Of a DNA stretch of 64,000 bases, positions 54,883 to 63,673 are shown in pieces (the stretch's first letter is position 1; each line of letters begins with the position of its first letter). Origin of the DNA: Rhodopseudomonas boonkerdii (GTDB lineage Bacteria; Pseudomonadota; Alphaproteobacteria; Rhizobiales; Xanthobacteraceae); the NCBI RefSeq assembly GCF_021184025.1, contig NZ_CP036537.1:3038001-3102000 (forward strand), read 5' to 3'. The position numbers were made by a program, and so were the translations under genes. The notes below the pieces were generated by a model. It had not been told where the DNA came from. It searched no databases and saw only the letters and a list, made by a program, of their open reading frames with translations.

Positions 54883-55210
54883 CCGGGAGCGCTGGGTCGC
54901 AGTCTGTACCCGGGACAGGCTTGCGGTTCAGGAGATCGTCTGCGCCACGATTGCAGGCGTCGGCATCCTTATCATTCGCGATGGCGAAAGGATCATCGCC
55001 TGCGAACGCACCTGCCCGCACGAACAGGCAGATCTCGCCCGTGGTCATGTTGCCGATGGGCGGTTACATTGCCCGCATCATCGCGCCTCGTTCAGTCTGG
55101 CGACGGGCCAGGTGTCGGCGGGCTGGTCAAGCCGTCCGCTGCGCCGTTTTCCAGTGCGGTTCGATGAAACTCAGGTGTGGATTGACACAGAGGGCTGGGA
55201 ACAACGCTGA
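54848..55210 (+). CDS. Rieske [2Fe-2S] protein (ferredoxin-like)
   Basis: Small Rieske protein of 120 aa. The cluster ligands are C56 and H58 (TCPHEQ) and C75 and H78 (HCPHHRASF), with 16 residues between H58 and C75. No transmembrane segment or oxygenase catalytic domain is present, so it resembles the ferredoxins of Rieske oxygenase systems. It overlaps livF-like by 35 bp (ATG at 54848 or 54854). It is co-directional with the Mo-hydroxylase operon and could carry its electrons. Its true start is not certain. Confidence 0.85.
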   Translation: MNMCAAPISADDRERWVAVCTRDRLAVQEIVCATIAGVGILIIRDGERIIACERTCPHEQADLARGHVADGRLHCPHHRASFSLATGQVSAGWSSRPLRRFPVRFDETQVWIDTEGWEQR

Positions 55211-55369
55211 CAATGCGTGTTCTCGTCGGTACAGCCGGGACTGGTCGGAACATCAATAAGTACAAATCACGGATGCTGCCTGGCACGTGCCGGACACCGT
55301 TAGTTGAAAGACTGCATCGCAGCCTATAGCCAATCGCCGTTCAACCGACGGCCCAAAGGGCGATTGCTT

Positions 55370-55855
55370 CTAACGTTCCTTCTTTCCCGACCAGGCCAGC
55401 AATTGTGCGGTCATCTCGTCCTGAATGGCGATGGCTTCGTGCAGCACTTCGGCCACGACCTTCAATTCCTTGGCACCGTGCTTGTCGAAGGCAGCAGCGC
55501 CCGCCCGAGCTAATGGCAGATAGACCTCATTTATCAGCGCCTCGGTCGCCGCGTCCGCCTCCACCAGCACCTTGCGCCGGTCGACCGGGTCGGCACGACG
55601 GCGGACATAATTGCGCGCTTCCAGCCGATCGACCAAGGCCGTCACCGCCGCGGGGGTGAGCCGGGTGGCCCGGGCAATGGCGCTCGCCGTCTGCGGACCG
55701 CTGGTAAGGAAGCTCAAGCAAAGCCGCTCGGCCGGGCCCAGCTGGAAAATCTCGCCCACCGTTTCGTCATGGCGCTGGGTGGCTTCCTGCCAACGCACGA
55801 TCAGCCGGCCGAGCCTTTCGATAAGTTCTGCCTTGCCGGCATTTGATTTGACCAT
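55370..55855 (-). CDS. MarR family transcriptional regulator
   Basis: Regulator of 161 aa. Winged helix: GPAERLCLSFLTSGPQTASA, RATRLTPAAVTALVDRLEAR, NYVRRRADPVDRRKVLVEAD. It is divergent from an FAD monooxygenase with a gap of about 67 bp that is AT-rich (TATCTTATTGTCTAATATTT), where its operator probably lies. It probably controls that neighbour. Confidence 0.93.
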   Translation of the reverse strand: MVKSNAGKAELIERLGRLIVRWQEATQRHDETVGEIFQLGPAERLCLSFLTSGPQTASAIARATRLTPAAVTALVDRLEARNYVRRRADPVDRRKVLVEADAATEALINEVYLPLARAGAAAFDKHGAKELKVVAEVLHEAIAIQDEMTAQLLAWSGKKER

Positions 55856-55922
55856 CTAACTATCTTATTGTCTAATATTTAAGTTTTCGCATTATGCGGC
55901 GACCATGGTCGATGAGGCAAGG

Positions 55923-57116
55923 ATGAAACCGAAGATCGGGATCGTAGGGGCGGGTTTTGCCGGGCTGGGCCTCGCCCTGGCCCTCGCCCGCAAAGGCTTT
56001 GCCTCCACCGTCATCGAGAAGAGAAGCGAGGAGCAACTGCAGAGTGAAGGCATTTTCCTGACGCTGGCACCCAATGGCATGAATGCACTGCGTGGAATGG
56101 GTCTGGCTGAAGCGGCACTCGAGCGCGGCGTCGAGACCCGGGGGCTGGTCTTTCATAACGAACATGGTCGCGCGCTGGGCACGCTCGATTACACAAAACA
56201 TGCTCAGCGTTTCGCTGCACCTTCGGTCACCATCCGCCGGGGCGAATTGGGTGCTATCCTGCTCGATGCGGCGCGGGCCGCCGGGATTGCCACGCGTTTC
56301 GGCACGGCAGTGGAGGCCGTCGCGGAAACACCGTCTGAAGTGCTGGTGACCTCTTCGGACGGCGTCACGGAGGGCTTTGACATTCTCGTCGCGGCCGACG
56401 GGCTGCGCTCCAGCGTGCGGCGCCTCGTCATGCCCGAGCTGCCTGCCCCCGTCTACAATGGGCTACAGGGCTGCGGAGGCATTGTCGATGTGCCCGAGGT
56501 GCCCACCACCGATGGGCGGATGCTCATGACCTTCGGCCGCAACGCGTTCTTCGGCTATATCAAGGCGGCGGACGGACCGGTCTATTGGTTCAATACCTAT
56601 CCCCAGGCCGACGAAAGCCGCAGCCAGCTCCTGACAGGCGTCGCGCTGGCGCAATTCCTGGGCGAGCTGCACCGGCCTGATCCCGAGATTAATCGGCAGA
56701 TCATCGCCGCGATCGATCCCGCAGCGATCCGCGTCTATCCCGATTACGATATTCCGGACCTCGCGCATTGGTCGGCCGGACGGGTCGTCCTCATCGGCGA
56801 CGCGGCCCATGCGGTAACGCCCCATTCCGGCCAGGGCGCCTCGATGGCGCTGGAGGATGCATTGGTGCTGGCCGCCACCATCGCAGCGGAAGCCACGCCC
56901 GCTCAGGCCTTCCGGCGCTTCGAATTGCTGCGCCGCCCACGGGTGGAGGCCGCGGTGCGCCTCGGTCGGCAGAGCGGTACGCCCAAAAAAGCGCAGAACT
57001 GGCTCTCGCTGCACTTGCGCGACCTGCTGCTACCACTGTTCATCCCGCTCGGGCAAAAGGCTCAAGAACGACTCTTCGCGTATCGGGCCGATTGCGCGCC
57101 CTTGTCGACACCCTGA
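55923..57116 (+). CDS. FAD-dependent monooxygenase (class A aromatic hydroxylase family)
   Basis: NAD(P)H/FAD hydroxylase of 397 aa. The N-terminal Rossmann motif GIVGAGFAGLGLALALARKG, the DG motif (VAADGLRSSVRR) and the GD motif (RVVLIGDAAHAVTPHSGQGA) are intact. Such enzymes hydroxylate phenols, aromatic acids or tetracycline-like compounds. ATG 55923 has GAGG at 5 bp; ATG 55905 (6 residues longer) is the alternative. The divergent MarR gene probably regulates it. Confidence 0.9.
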   Translation: MKPKIGIVGAGFAGLGLALALARKGFASTVIEKRSEEQLQSEGIFLTLAPNGMNALRGMGLAEAALERGVETRGLVFHNEHGRALGTLDYTKHAQRFAAPSVTIRRGELGAILLDAARAAGIATRFGTAVEAVAETPSEVLVTSSDGVTEGFDILVAADGLRSSVRRLVMPELPAPVYNGLQGCGGIVDVPEVPTTDGRMLMTFGRNAFFGYIKAADGPVYWFNTYPQADESRSQLLTGVALAQFLGELHRPDPEINRQIIAAIDPAAIRVYPDYDIPDLAHWSAGRVVLIGDAAHAVTPHSGQGASMALEDALVLAATIAAEATPAQAFRRFELLRRPRVEAAVRLGRQSGTPKKAQNWLSLHLRDLLLPLFIPLGQKAQERLFAYRADCAPLSTP

Positions 57117-57159
57117 CCTCTCGCCACGGTGCGCGATAGTTCCCCGGCTGCGATTTTGT

Positions 57160-57852
57160 TCATGACCGCGGCGCGTCATCCGCCTGATGACGATGCAATT
57201 CGGCGATGCCAAGATAAGCGATGTCTTTGAGGTCAGCCTCGGTCGCGCCATCGCGCGCCTGCACCGACATGCCTTGAACCAGAGCGCCGATGAATCGGGC
57301 AAGTGCCGCCACATTCGTATCGGGTCGGAGCGCGCCTTCATCGACACCTTGTTGCAAACGGCCACGAAAGGCGACCAGTGTCGCGTCGCGCAAACCTGCA
57401 ACCATCTCCGCGACCGCATGGTTCTCGGTGGCGCAGGTGAGAACGGCCGTCGAGATCATGCAGCCCCGAGGCCGATCCGGCCTGCAAAACTCCCGCGCCG
57501 AATCGAGCAGGACACGTTCGAATGCGGCCACCACATCGCTGTCTCTCAACGCTTCGGTTGTCGCTGCGCCGATATCGCCTTGATACCATTGCAGCGCCTC
57601 GCGATAGAGATCGGCCTTTGAGCGGAAGGCAGCATAAAGGCTCTGGGGCGTAATCCCCATCGCCGTCGTCAAATCGGCAATCGACGCACCCTCATAGCCA
57701 AGCCGCCAGAAGTGATGTCCCGCGACGGCCAGCGCCTGTTCGCGGTTGAAGGCTCGTGGGCGTCCCCGCGGGCGAGAAATCGCGGATTTTCCATTTATCA
57801 CATCGGTCACTCTAGAAATTATCTCCGCGCTCAGATATTCAGGATCGATCAT
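57160..57852 (-). CDS. TetR/AcrR family transcriptional regulator
   Basis: Regulator of 230 aa. The helix-turn-helix (about 35-80) shows FWRLGYEGASIADLTTAMGI and TPQSLYAAFRSKADLYREAL; the C-terminal ligand domain ends in RHQADDAPRS. The first 30 residues are an unusual N-terminal extension ahead of RPRGRPRAFNREQAL. It is divergent from the serine hydrolase by 24 bp. Confidence 0.92.
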   Translation of the reverse strand: MIDPEYLSAEIISRVTDVINGKSAISRPRGRPRAFNREQALAVAGHHFWRLGYEGASIADLTTAMGITPQSLYAAFRSKADLYREALQWYQGDIGAATTEALRDSDVVAAFERVLLDSAREFCRPDRPRGCMISTAVLTCATENHAVAEMVAGLRDATLVAFRGRLQQGVDEGALRPDTNVAALARFIGALVQGMSVQARDGATEADLKDIAYLGIAELHRHQADDAPRS

Positions 57853-57876
57853 TCCTTATATCGAAGATCGTCTTTC

Positions 57877-59085
57877 ATGCACATTCGCGTCATCGCTATC
57901 GCCTCCCTGACGCTTGCCGCTGCCGCGACAACGGCCCCCTCTGTCGATCCGGGGATGACAGCGCGGTTGGATCAGGCCATCGACCGGGCTATTGTGAGCA
58001 AACGCATCGTTGGCACGGTGGTGCTGGTCGCGCGCGACGGCGAGATCATCTATCGCCGCGCCGCCGGTTTCGCCGATCGCGAGGCCACGGCGCCGATGAG
58101 CGAGGACATGATCTTTCGCCTTGCCTCGATTTCCAAGCCGGTCGTCTCGACCGCATTCATGCGGCTGGTGGAAGAGAAGCGCATCGGCCTCGACGATCCC
58201 GTGACAAAATGGCTGCCGGACTTCCGACCGCGCCTGGCGAACGGGGAAACACCGGCAATCACGCTGCGGCAGTTGCTGACGCACACTTCGGGCCTCAGCT
58301 ACCGGTTCCTGGAGCCCAAAGGCGGCGTCTATCATCGGCTGAACGTCTCCGATGGCCTCGATCAACCCGGACTCAGCCTCGACGAAAATCTGCGCCGTCT
58401 CGGCCAGGCGCCGCTCGCCTTCCGTCCGGGTGAAGGCTGGAGCTACTCTCTCGGGATCGACGTGCTGGGCGCTGTGATCGCGAAAGCGACGGGGGAGAGC
58501 CTGCCGGATGTGGTCAGAACGCGAGTGACTGGCCCGCTCGATATGCGCGACACTGGCTTTGCTGTCGCCGATCCATCGCGACTAGCGATTCCCTATGCGG
58601 ATGGCAGGCCACAGCCGGTCCGCATGACCGATGGCATCTTCGTGCGGCTATGGGATGGCGGCGCCAGCTTTGCGCCGAGCCGGGCGATCGACCCAGCTTC
58701 CTATGCTTCGGGCGGTGCAGGCATGGTGGGCACGGCGGGCGACGTCCTGCGATTTCTGGAAACGATCCGCAAAGGCGGCGGCGACATCCTTTCGCCAGCC
58801 ACGGTTGCTGCCATGATGCGCGATCAGGTCGGGCCGCAGGCGCATGCTCAAGGACTCGGCTGGGGCTTCGGCTATGGCTGGGCTGTCCTGGACGATCCAT
58901 CCGGCACAGGCACGCCCCAATCCCGCGGCACGATCCAGTGGGGCGGAGCCTATGGCCATAGCTGGTTCGTCGATCCCAGCCGGAAGCTGACTGTCGTCGC
59001 GCTCACCAACACGGCCTTCGAAGGCATGTCGGGGGCATTTCCCTCCGAAGTCCGGGACGCCGTCTACGGCCGAAACGGTGAGTGA
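57877..59085 (+). CDS. Serine hydrolase (beta-lactamase family)
   Basis: Secreted serine hydrolase of 402 aa. A short signal peptide (MHIRVIAIASLTLAAAATTA) is followed by the SxxK motif SISKPVVSTA and the YSLGIDVLGAVI segment as second motif. HSWFVDPSRK replaces the KTG box near the C-terminus. It is distinct in sequence from the hydrolase at 17.5-18.8 kb. The ATG at 57877 is chosen for the signal peptide; the upstream frame is antisense to the TetR gene. Confidence 0.9.
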   Translation: MHIRVIAIASLTLAAAATTAPSVDPGMTARLDQAIDRAIVSKRIVGTVVLVARDGEIIYRRAAGFADREATAPMSEDMIFRLASISKPVVSTAFMRLVEEKRIGLDDPVTKWLPDFRPRLANGETPAITLRQLLTHTSGLSYRFLEPKGGVYHRLNVSDGLDQPGLSLDENLRRLGQAPLAFRPGEGWSYSLGIDVLGAVIAKATGESLPDVVRTRVTGPLDMRDTGFAVADPSRLAIPYADGRPQPVRMTDGIFVRLWDGGASFAPSRAIDPASYASGGAGMVGTAGDVLRFLETIRKGGGDILSPATVAAMMRDQVGPQAHAQGLGWGFGYGWAVLDDPSGTGTPQSRGTIQWGGAYGHSWFVDPSRKLTVVALTNTAFEGMSGAFPSEVRDAVYGRNGE

Positions 59086-59146
59086 CCGTTCGCCGCAACG
59101 GCAGACTGGAGCAATCAAAGTCTCAAAAGCCTACTCCGTGTAGCGT

Positions 59147-60214
59147 TCATATCGCCTTACTCAGTTCACGCACTGGGAGATGGCTGACACTGTATCCCGT
59201 GGCTGTCTCGGCGGCGCGGCGCAGCATCGCTGGGTCCGACACTCCCTGATGATCGAGCCGCGGCGTATAAGGGGCCTCCAGCCTTGCTGCCTCCTCGTCG
59301 GTGAGGCTGATGGAGAGGGAGGCCACGGCGTCGTCAATATGCTCCGTCTTCAAAGCACCCACGATCGGGGCTGCCACCACCGGATTGCGACGCAACCAGG
59401 CTAGCGCAATCAGGGACCGGCCGACACCCCGTGCTTCGGCAATGGCGCCTACTACGTCGACAATCTGTTTGTCGCTGTCGGCGGTGGCGGCACCCAGCTT
59501 GTAGACGGCTTCACTTTCCGCCCTTGCCGTGACCGCTCCCCAGGGGCGGGCCAGCCGGCCGCGGTTGAGCGGGCTATAGAGAATGGTCTGCACGCCTTCG
59601 TCGATGCAAAGCGGATGCATCTCGCGCTCTTCCTCTCGGTCGAGGAGATTATAGGTATCCTGCATGGACACAAAACGGGCCCAGCCGTTGGATTGCTGAA
59701 GATGAAGCGCCTTGCCAAATTCCCAGGCCCTCATGGACGATGCGCCGAGATACCGGACCTTGCCGGCCTTCACGATATCGTTCAGGGCCTCAAGCGTTTC
59801 CTCCCAGGGGGTGGTGCGGTCGCGGCGATGGATTTGATAGAGGTCGATATAGTCGGTGCCCAGGCGTCTGAGGCTCATATCGACTTCGGTCATGATCGCC
59901 TTGCGCGATAGCCCGATGCCATTGGGTCCGTCGCGCATCGGTGCGCTGATTTTGGTGGCGATCACGACATTTTCGCGATGCGCGAAGTCCTTCAGGGCCC
60001 GCCCCAAAATCTCCTCGCTGGAACCGATCGAATATAAATTGGCGGTGTCGAAGAAATTGATTCCCACCTCAAGCGCATGGCGAATGAGACGCCGGCTTGC
60101 CTCCTCGTCAAGCGACCAGGAGGGGTAACCACGGGAGGGGTCCCCGAACCCCATGCAGCCAATGCAGATCGGCGAAATATCGAGGCCCGTACGGCCGAGC
60201 TTGGCATATTGCAT
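59147..60214 (-). CDS. Aldo/keto reductase
   Basis: NADPH-dependent reductase of 355 aa. TIM-barrel motifs: KLGRTGLDISPICIGCMGFG at the start, NFFDTANLYSIGSSEEILG (catalytic D and Y), KISAP, and DYIDLYQIHRRDRTTPWEET. The ATG at 60214 is selected because GGAG lies 6 bp upstream; GTG 60226 and ATG 60220 lack this. It is divergent from a TetR regulator with two palindromic operators. It probably reduces an aldehyde or ketone toxic to the cell. Confidence 0.92.
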   Translation of the reverse strand: MQYAKLGRTGLDISPICIGCMGFGDPSRGYPSWSLDEEASRRLIRHALEVGINFFDTANLYSIGSSEEILGRALKDFAHRENVVIATKISAPMRDGPNGIGLSRKAIMTEVDMSLRRLGTDYIDLYQIHRRDRTTPWEETLEALNDIVKAGKVRYLGASSMRAWEFGKALHLQQSNGWARFVSMQDTYNLLDREEEREMHPLCIDEGVQTILYSPLNRGRLARPWGAVTARAESEAVYKLGAATADSDKQIVDVVGAIAEARGVGRSLIALAWLRRNPVVAAPIVGALKTEHIDDAVASLSISLTDEEAARLEAPYTPRLDHQGVSDPAMLRRAAETATGYSVSHLPVRELSKAI

Positions 60215-60238
60215 GTCCATCTCCACATTGGCTATATT

Positions 60239-60252
60239 CGGACAAATGTCCG
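60239..60252. promoter_or_regulatory. TetR-type operator 1
   Basis: CGGACAAATGTCCG, inverted CGGACA/TGTCCG arms around AA, in the 82-bp region between the aldo/keto reductase and TetR genes. It shares the GGACA..TGTCC core with operator 2. Confidence 0.6.
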
Positions 60253-60266
60253 TTTACCTGCGTAAC

Positions 60267-60278
60267 GGACAATTGTCC
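60267..60278. promoter_or_regulatory. TetR-type operator 2
   Basis: GGACAATTGTCC is a perfect 12-bp palindrome with the same core as operator 1, centred 27 bp away. It ends 18 bp before the TetR start codon, so it should autoregulate that gene. Confidence 0.65.
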
Positions 60279-60296
60279 ATTTAGTCAAGAGGTGAT

Positions 60297-60857
60297 ATGG
60301 CTGTAGAAGAGGATGGATTGCGCGCTGACGCTCGCGCCAACCGGGATCGCATCCTGGAGGTGGCGCGGGCGGCCCTGACCGCCGATCCCGAAACGCCGCT
60401 CAGCGCTATCGGCAAGGCAGCCGGAGTTGGGCAAGGCACGCTTTATCGCCACTTCCCGACGCGGGAGGCTCTGGCCCTCGCCATTTATCGCAAGGAAATC
60501 AGCGCTCTTGCCGCCCTCGCCTCCACTCTTTTGCGAGAGCATCCGCCGCTTGAGGCGTTCCGTCTGTGGTGTGCCCAACTGGCCGATTCCAGCGCGATGA
60601 AGCGCGGCGTGGCCAAACTCCTGCAAGGGACAACTTCGGAGGCTGATGAGCGCGACGCCTATCAGCAAATGGTGTCGGCGGTGCGTTCACTCATAGCCGC
60701 GTGCGAGGCCGCGAGAGCGATCGATCGCGGCGCAAATGCCGACGATGTCTTGATGCTTCTCGGAATCCTTTGGCAGCTTCCGTCCCATCCTGGGAGGGAT
60801 GTTCAGGCGGCGAGGATAGTCGCGCTCATGTTCAAGGGGTTGGGAGCCAAAGACTAG
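60297..60857 (+). CDS. TetR/AcrR family transcriptional regulator
   Basis: Regulator of 186 aa. The helix-turn-helix is in LSAIGKAAGVGQGTLYRHFP TREAL; a helical ligand domain with LLGILWQLPSHPGRDVQAAR follows. ATG 60297 is preceded by AGAGG at 5 bp. Two operator palindromes stand between it and the aldo/keto reductase it probably represses. Confidence 0.92.
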   Translation: MAVEEDGLRADARANRDRILEVARAALTADPETPLSAIGKAAGVGQGTLYRHFPTREALALAIYRKEISALAALASTLLREHPPLEAFRLWCAQLADSSAMKRGVAKLLQGTTSEADERDAYQQMVSAVRSLIAACEAARAIDRGANADDVLMLLGILWQLPSHPGRDVQAARIVALMFKGLGAKD

Positions 60858-60947
60858 TTCGGCGAGGCAGGAGGCGCGTACAACATACTCAGGTGTTGAA
60901 GACCGAGCTGCTGCCGACGCCTATTGCTGGCCAAGTACGGCAATCGG

Positions 60948-61037
60948 TGGCGGAAGGGGTGGGATTCGAACCCACGGTACCTTTGCAGGCACGGCGGTTT
61001 TCAAGACCGCTGCCTTAAACCACTCGGCCACCCTTCC
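60948..61037 (-). tRNA. tRNA-Ser(UGA)
   Basis: Class II tRNA of 90 nt. The acceptor stem is GGAAGGG/CCCTTCC, the anticodon loop CTTGAAA gives anticodon TGA, a long variable arm (CCGTGCCTGCAAAGGTACCG region) follows, the T-loop contains GGTTCGAATCC and the 3' end is genome-encoded GCCA. Its 3' end faces the regulator/enzyme cluster at lower coordinates. Confidence 0.97.
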
Positions 61038-61309
61038 ATTTCACACAGCGCTTAGCAAAGGGGGGCTCCAAGGGGAAGCGAAATACGGTTCGCCGTGCGC
61101 TCATCGGTGGACCGCACCGTAACGCAACGGCCTCAAGTTCACCCCTGCAAGCGCCTATTCGATAACACCCTACGCAGCGCTGGCATTATTGCCATCGCGG
61201 ACACGCGGCACCGCCCATGTCCGCACTGGAGAAATCGTCACCGCCTTATCCGAGTTCACGCAGCGACCGAGACAGAGCTTGAACGGCACAAAGGTTCGCC
61301 CCTTCGCGC

Positions 61310-61870
61310 TCAGCGTGCCGGTGCTGTTTGCAGCGGAGCGCCGCCCACGGAGATGGCTCCTGCTGGCCGATCTACCGCCGGCATGCGCTTGCGCGGTGCG
61401 GCTGGAGCCGGGCGCGGAGCCGCTGCCACCGGGGCCGCGACGGCCGGCGTGCCTGGTGCCCTGCCCTGTTGCATCTGATCGATCTTCGATGTCAGGCTGG
61501 ACACTTGCGTGGTCAATTCCTGAACCTGCTCGGACAACCGCTTCAGTTCGGACTGCTGTGCATTGAGGAGATCGGTGGCCGCGCGGATCGAGCCCCCGGT
61601 CTGCTGCTGGAATGCGGTGAAATCGGCCGCACTCACCATAGGTTCGGAAGCGCTGGCCAGAACGTCCGAATTCGCGCCGCTGTTCGAGGACGGGGTCGCG
61701 ACGCCGTGCAGAATGTCCGTGACAGTGTCGAGATTGAGCCAGAGCACCCCACCCGTCACACCGACGAAAAGCAGCAGCGCTAGGACGCCGATCGCCCCGA
61801 ACGATCGCCGCTTGCGCAGCGTCGTCGGCGGCGGCCCGACATTGATTTCACTTCCAAACGTATCAGACAC
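61310..61870 (-). CDS. Hypothetical single-pass membrane protein with coiled coil
   Basis: Protein of 186 aa with a cytoplasmic start rich in Pro/Arg, one transmembrane helix (about 25-48: FGAIGVLALLLFVGVTGGVLW), then a periplasmic heptad-rich coil (LLNAQQSELKRLSEQVQELT) and an Ala/Pro-rich tail. The shape suggests a scaffold or envelope protein. No family is recognised. It is alone on this strand next to the tRNA. Confidence 0.8.
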   Translation of the reverse strand: MSDTFGSEINVGPPPTTLRKRRSFGAIGVLALLLFVGVTGGVLWLNLDTVTDILHGVATPSSNSGANSDVLASASEPMVSAADFTAFQQQTGGSIRAATDLLNAQQSELKRLSEQVQELTTQVSSLTSKIDQMQQGRAPGTPAVAAPVAAAPRPAPAAPRKRMPAVDRPAGAISVGGAPLQTAPAR

Positions 61871-62166
61871 TGAACTTCCTTCGCGCTTTGCATCGCCGTT
61901 CCCGCAGTCGAAGCGACTGCACGGAATTTCCCGGGGGTGAACGCCCCAAGCACTCGGCTAGCAGCGATTTATCTGTTTCACCGGGCTTGCGAGAAGCTTG
62001 CGCCGCGCGCCTGCCAAGGAATCTGCAAGATGGTGCCACGGTTTAGCCCGCGTGGATGTTGCAACAGCGCATCACCGTGCGACCGAATGACAGCCGCCGC
62101 ATGATTGTCTTTGACTGTGCGGGCTCTGGTGACGTTTGGTCAGCGCGGGGGAGAAGGACCACGACC

Positions 62167-62256
62167 ATGATCGACACCGTCACCGCACTGTTTGGCGTAC
62201 TCAGCGCAAGCATCCTCGTCGCTCACGCTTACGACGGCTTCCGCGCCCGCTTCTGA
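62167..62256 (+). CDS. 29-aa membrane peptide
   Basis: Short frame starting MIDTVTALFGVLSASILVAH, with a hydrophobic helix and a basic end (FRARF). AAGGA lies about 9 bp before the ATG. Small one-helix proteins of this kind are common in Bradyrhizobium relatives, though I cannot name a family. Confidence 0.45.
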   Translation: MIDTVTALFGVLSASILVAHAYDGFRARF

Positions 62257-62515
62257 TTTCCCTTGGACCGATGCCCCCGCGCGGCATCCGCTGATGTCAG
62301 CTCGCGCTAACCATGCAGCTCCGGCGTCGAGTTTGCCCCCGAGCTTGCGACCGTGATCCCGGTTGCCATTTGGCAACAGCCAGGACCTTGGCTGGCCACT
62401 CCGTAAACCACACTCAGGTATTGTTCAGCTGCTGTTGCCGGCTGGTGACAGCCTGTGCTGCCAAGACTCGCTAGAACTTTTCCGATCGTCGCCTTCCCGA
62501 CGGCCAAGGTTTTGG

Positions 62516-63286
62516 ATGAGACGGCTCGAATTGGCATTGTTGCTTGCAACGTTTGGCGTGGCCCCTGCCACGGCCGCCGATCTGTCGTCGCGTATCCTGA
62601 CCAAGGCACCTGCAGTCAGCGATCCCGCCTACAGCTGGGGTGGCTGGTATGCAGGTGGACAGATCGGTGGCGTCTGGGCTCCGAACAATGTCGACAGTCA
62701 GCAGACACTCCCCTCTGCATCCTGGCCGCCCAGCTCCGCCGGCTTCAACGGTGGCGGGCAGATCGGCTACAACCATCAGATCGATCGCTGGCTGTTCGGA
62801 ATCGAGGCCGATGCGAGCTATACTGGGCTGCGCCGGAGTCCCACGGTGATGGCCCCGCTTCCGGCTGGCGGCGCTTTCACCGCGACCAGTTCCATCGGGA
62901 GCGACTGGATGGCGACGCTGCGGCCTCGTGCCGGCTATGCGATCGATCGCACACTGTTCTATCTGACCGGTGGTCTCGCTCTGACCGATCTCAATTTCGC
63001 GTCGTCCTATGCCGATACAGGCGGCCAAACAGCGACTGGCGGTTTCGACAAAACCAGGGTCGGCTGGGTTGCCGGCGCTGGAATTGAACACGCCTTCACC
63101 AAGAACTGGACGGCCAAGATCGAATATCTTTATGCGGATTTCGGCAAGCAGTCATTGACGACGCCGGTCATTGCCGGAACTGGCTCATCCAACGGCCTCA
63201 TCGCTCAGGAGGTCGATCTGAAGACCAACACGGTACGCGGCGGTCTGAACTATCATTTCAGCGGCTCGCCATTCGGAAGGTACTGA
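62516..63286 (+). CDS. Outer-membrane beta-barrel protein (Omp25/31-like porin family)
   Basis: Protein of 256 aa with signal peptide RRLELALLLATFGVAPATAA. The mature chain alternates short beta strands: YSWGGWYAGGQIGGVW, NGGGQIGYNHQIDRWLFGIE, TLRPRAGYAIDRTLFYLTGG, VGWVAGAGIEHAFTKNWTAK and the final TNTVRGGLNYHFSGSPFGRY. Such 8-stranded barrels (Omp25, RopB family) are abundant surface proteins in Rhizobiales. The ATG at 62516 has AAGG 7 bp upstream; an upstream start has no signal peptide. Confidence 0.92.
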   Translation: MRRLELALLLATFGVAPATAADLSSRILTKAPAVSDPAYSWGGWYAGGQIGGVWAPNNVDSQQTLPSASWPPSSAGFNGGGQIGYNHQIDRWLFGIEADASYTGLRRSPTVMAPLPAGGAFTATSSIGSDWMATLRPRAGYAIDRTLFYLTGGLALTDLNFASSYADTGGQTATGGFDKTRVGWVAGAGIEHAFTKNWTAKIEYLYADFGKQSLTTPVIAGTGSSNGLIAQEVDLKTNTVRGGLNYHFSGSPFGRY

Positions 63287-63333
63287 CGTCCAGATACTGC
63301 TATATGGGCCGCACGCGCCGGCGTCTAAGTCCC

Positions 63334-63558
63334 TTAGCCCGCGAGCGCCATACGCCGCTCTGATACCGGGAAGGCCTCGACCGTCACCGTCCACCTGAGC
63401 GGCCAGCAGGTCAGATCGGGACGCACCGCGTGCACGTACCCACCCACATAGACGCTATCGGATGCATCGCTGAAACGCTCGTCGATCACCTCACCATGAA
63501 GATGCGCCATTCGGCAGCGGCGCATCTGCGCGTAGGATGTCGTCTCGTATGTGGCCAA
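63334..63558 (-). CDS. Conserved-type hypothetical protein (74 aa)
   Basis: Small protein probably starting at TTG 63558, which has GGGAGG 5 bp upstream, reading (M)ATYETTSYAQMRRCRMAH. A longer frame to 63594 has a second TTG without such a site. It contains Cys and His pairs (RRCRMAHLH) but no clear domain. Function unknown. Confidence 0.5.
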   Translation of the reverse strand: MATYETTSYAQMRRCRMAHLHGEVIDERFSDASDSVYVGGYVHAVRPDLTCWPLRWTVTVEAFPVSERRMALAG

Positions 63559-63673
63559 GCAGGCCTCCCGCGATTGTATTGCCTTGTTGAGCAAAAGTCA
63601 GTGAGTCGCGGTTAACAAATCTTCAAACGAAGGGCGGTCGGATCGACCGCTGATATGGTCTGCTCTAGCTCCA

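Noticed and set aside
60701..61018. Plus-strand frame ending in EGVGFEPTVPLQARRFS
   Set aside because: This peptide is the well-known translation of a tRNA antisense strand; tRNA-Ser occupies the DNA.
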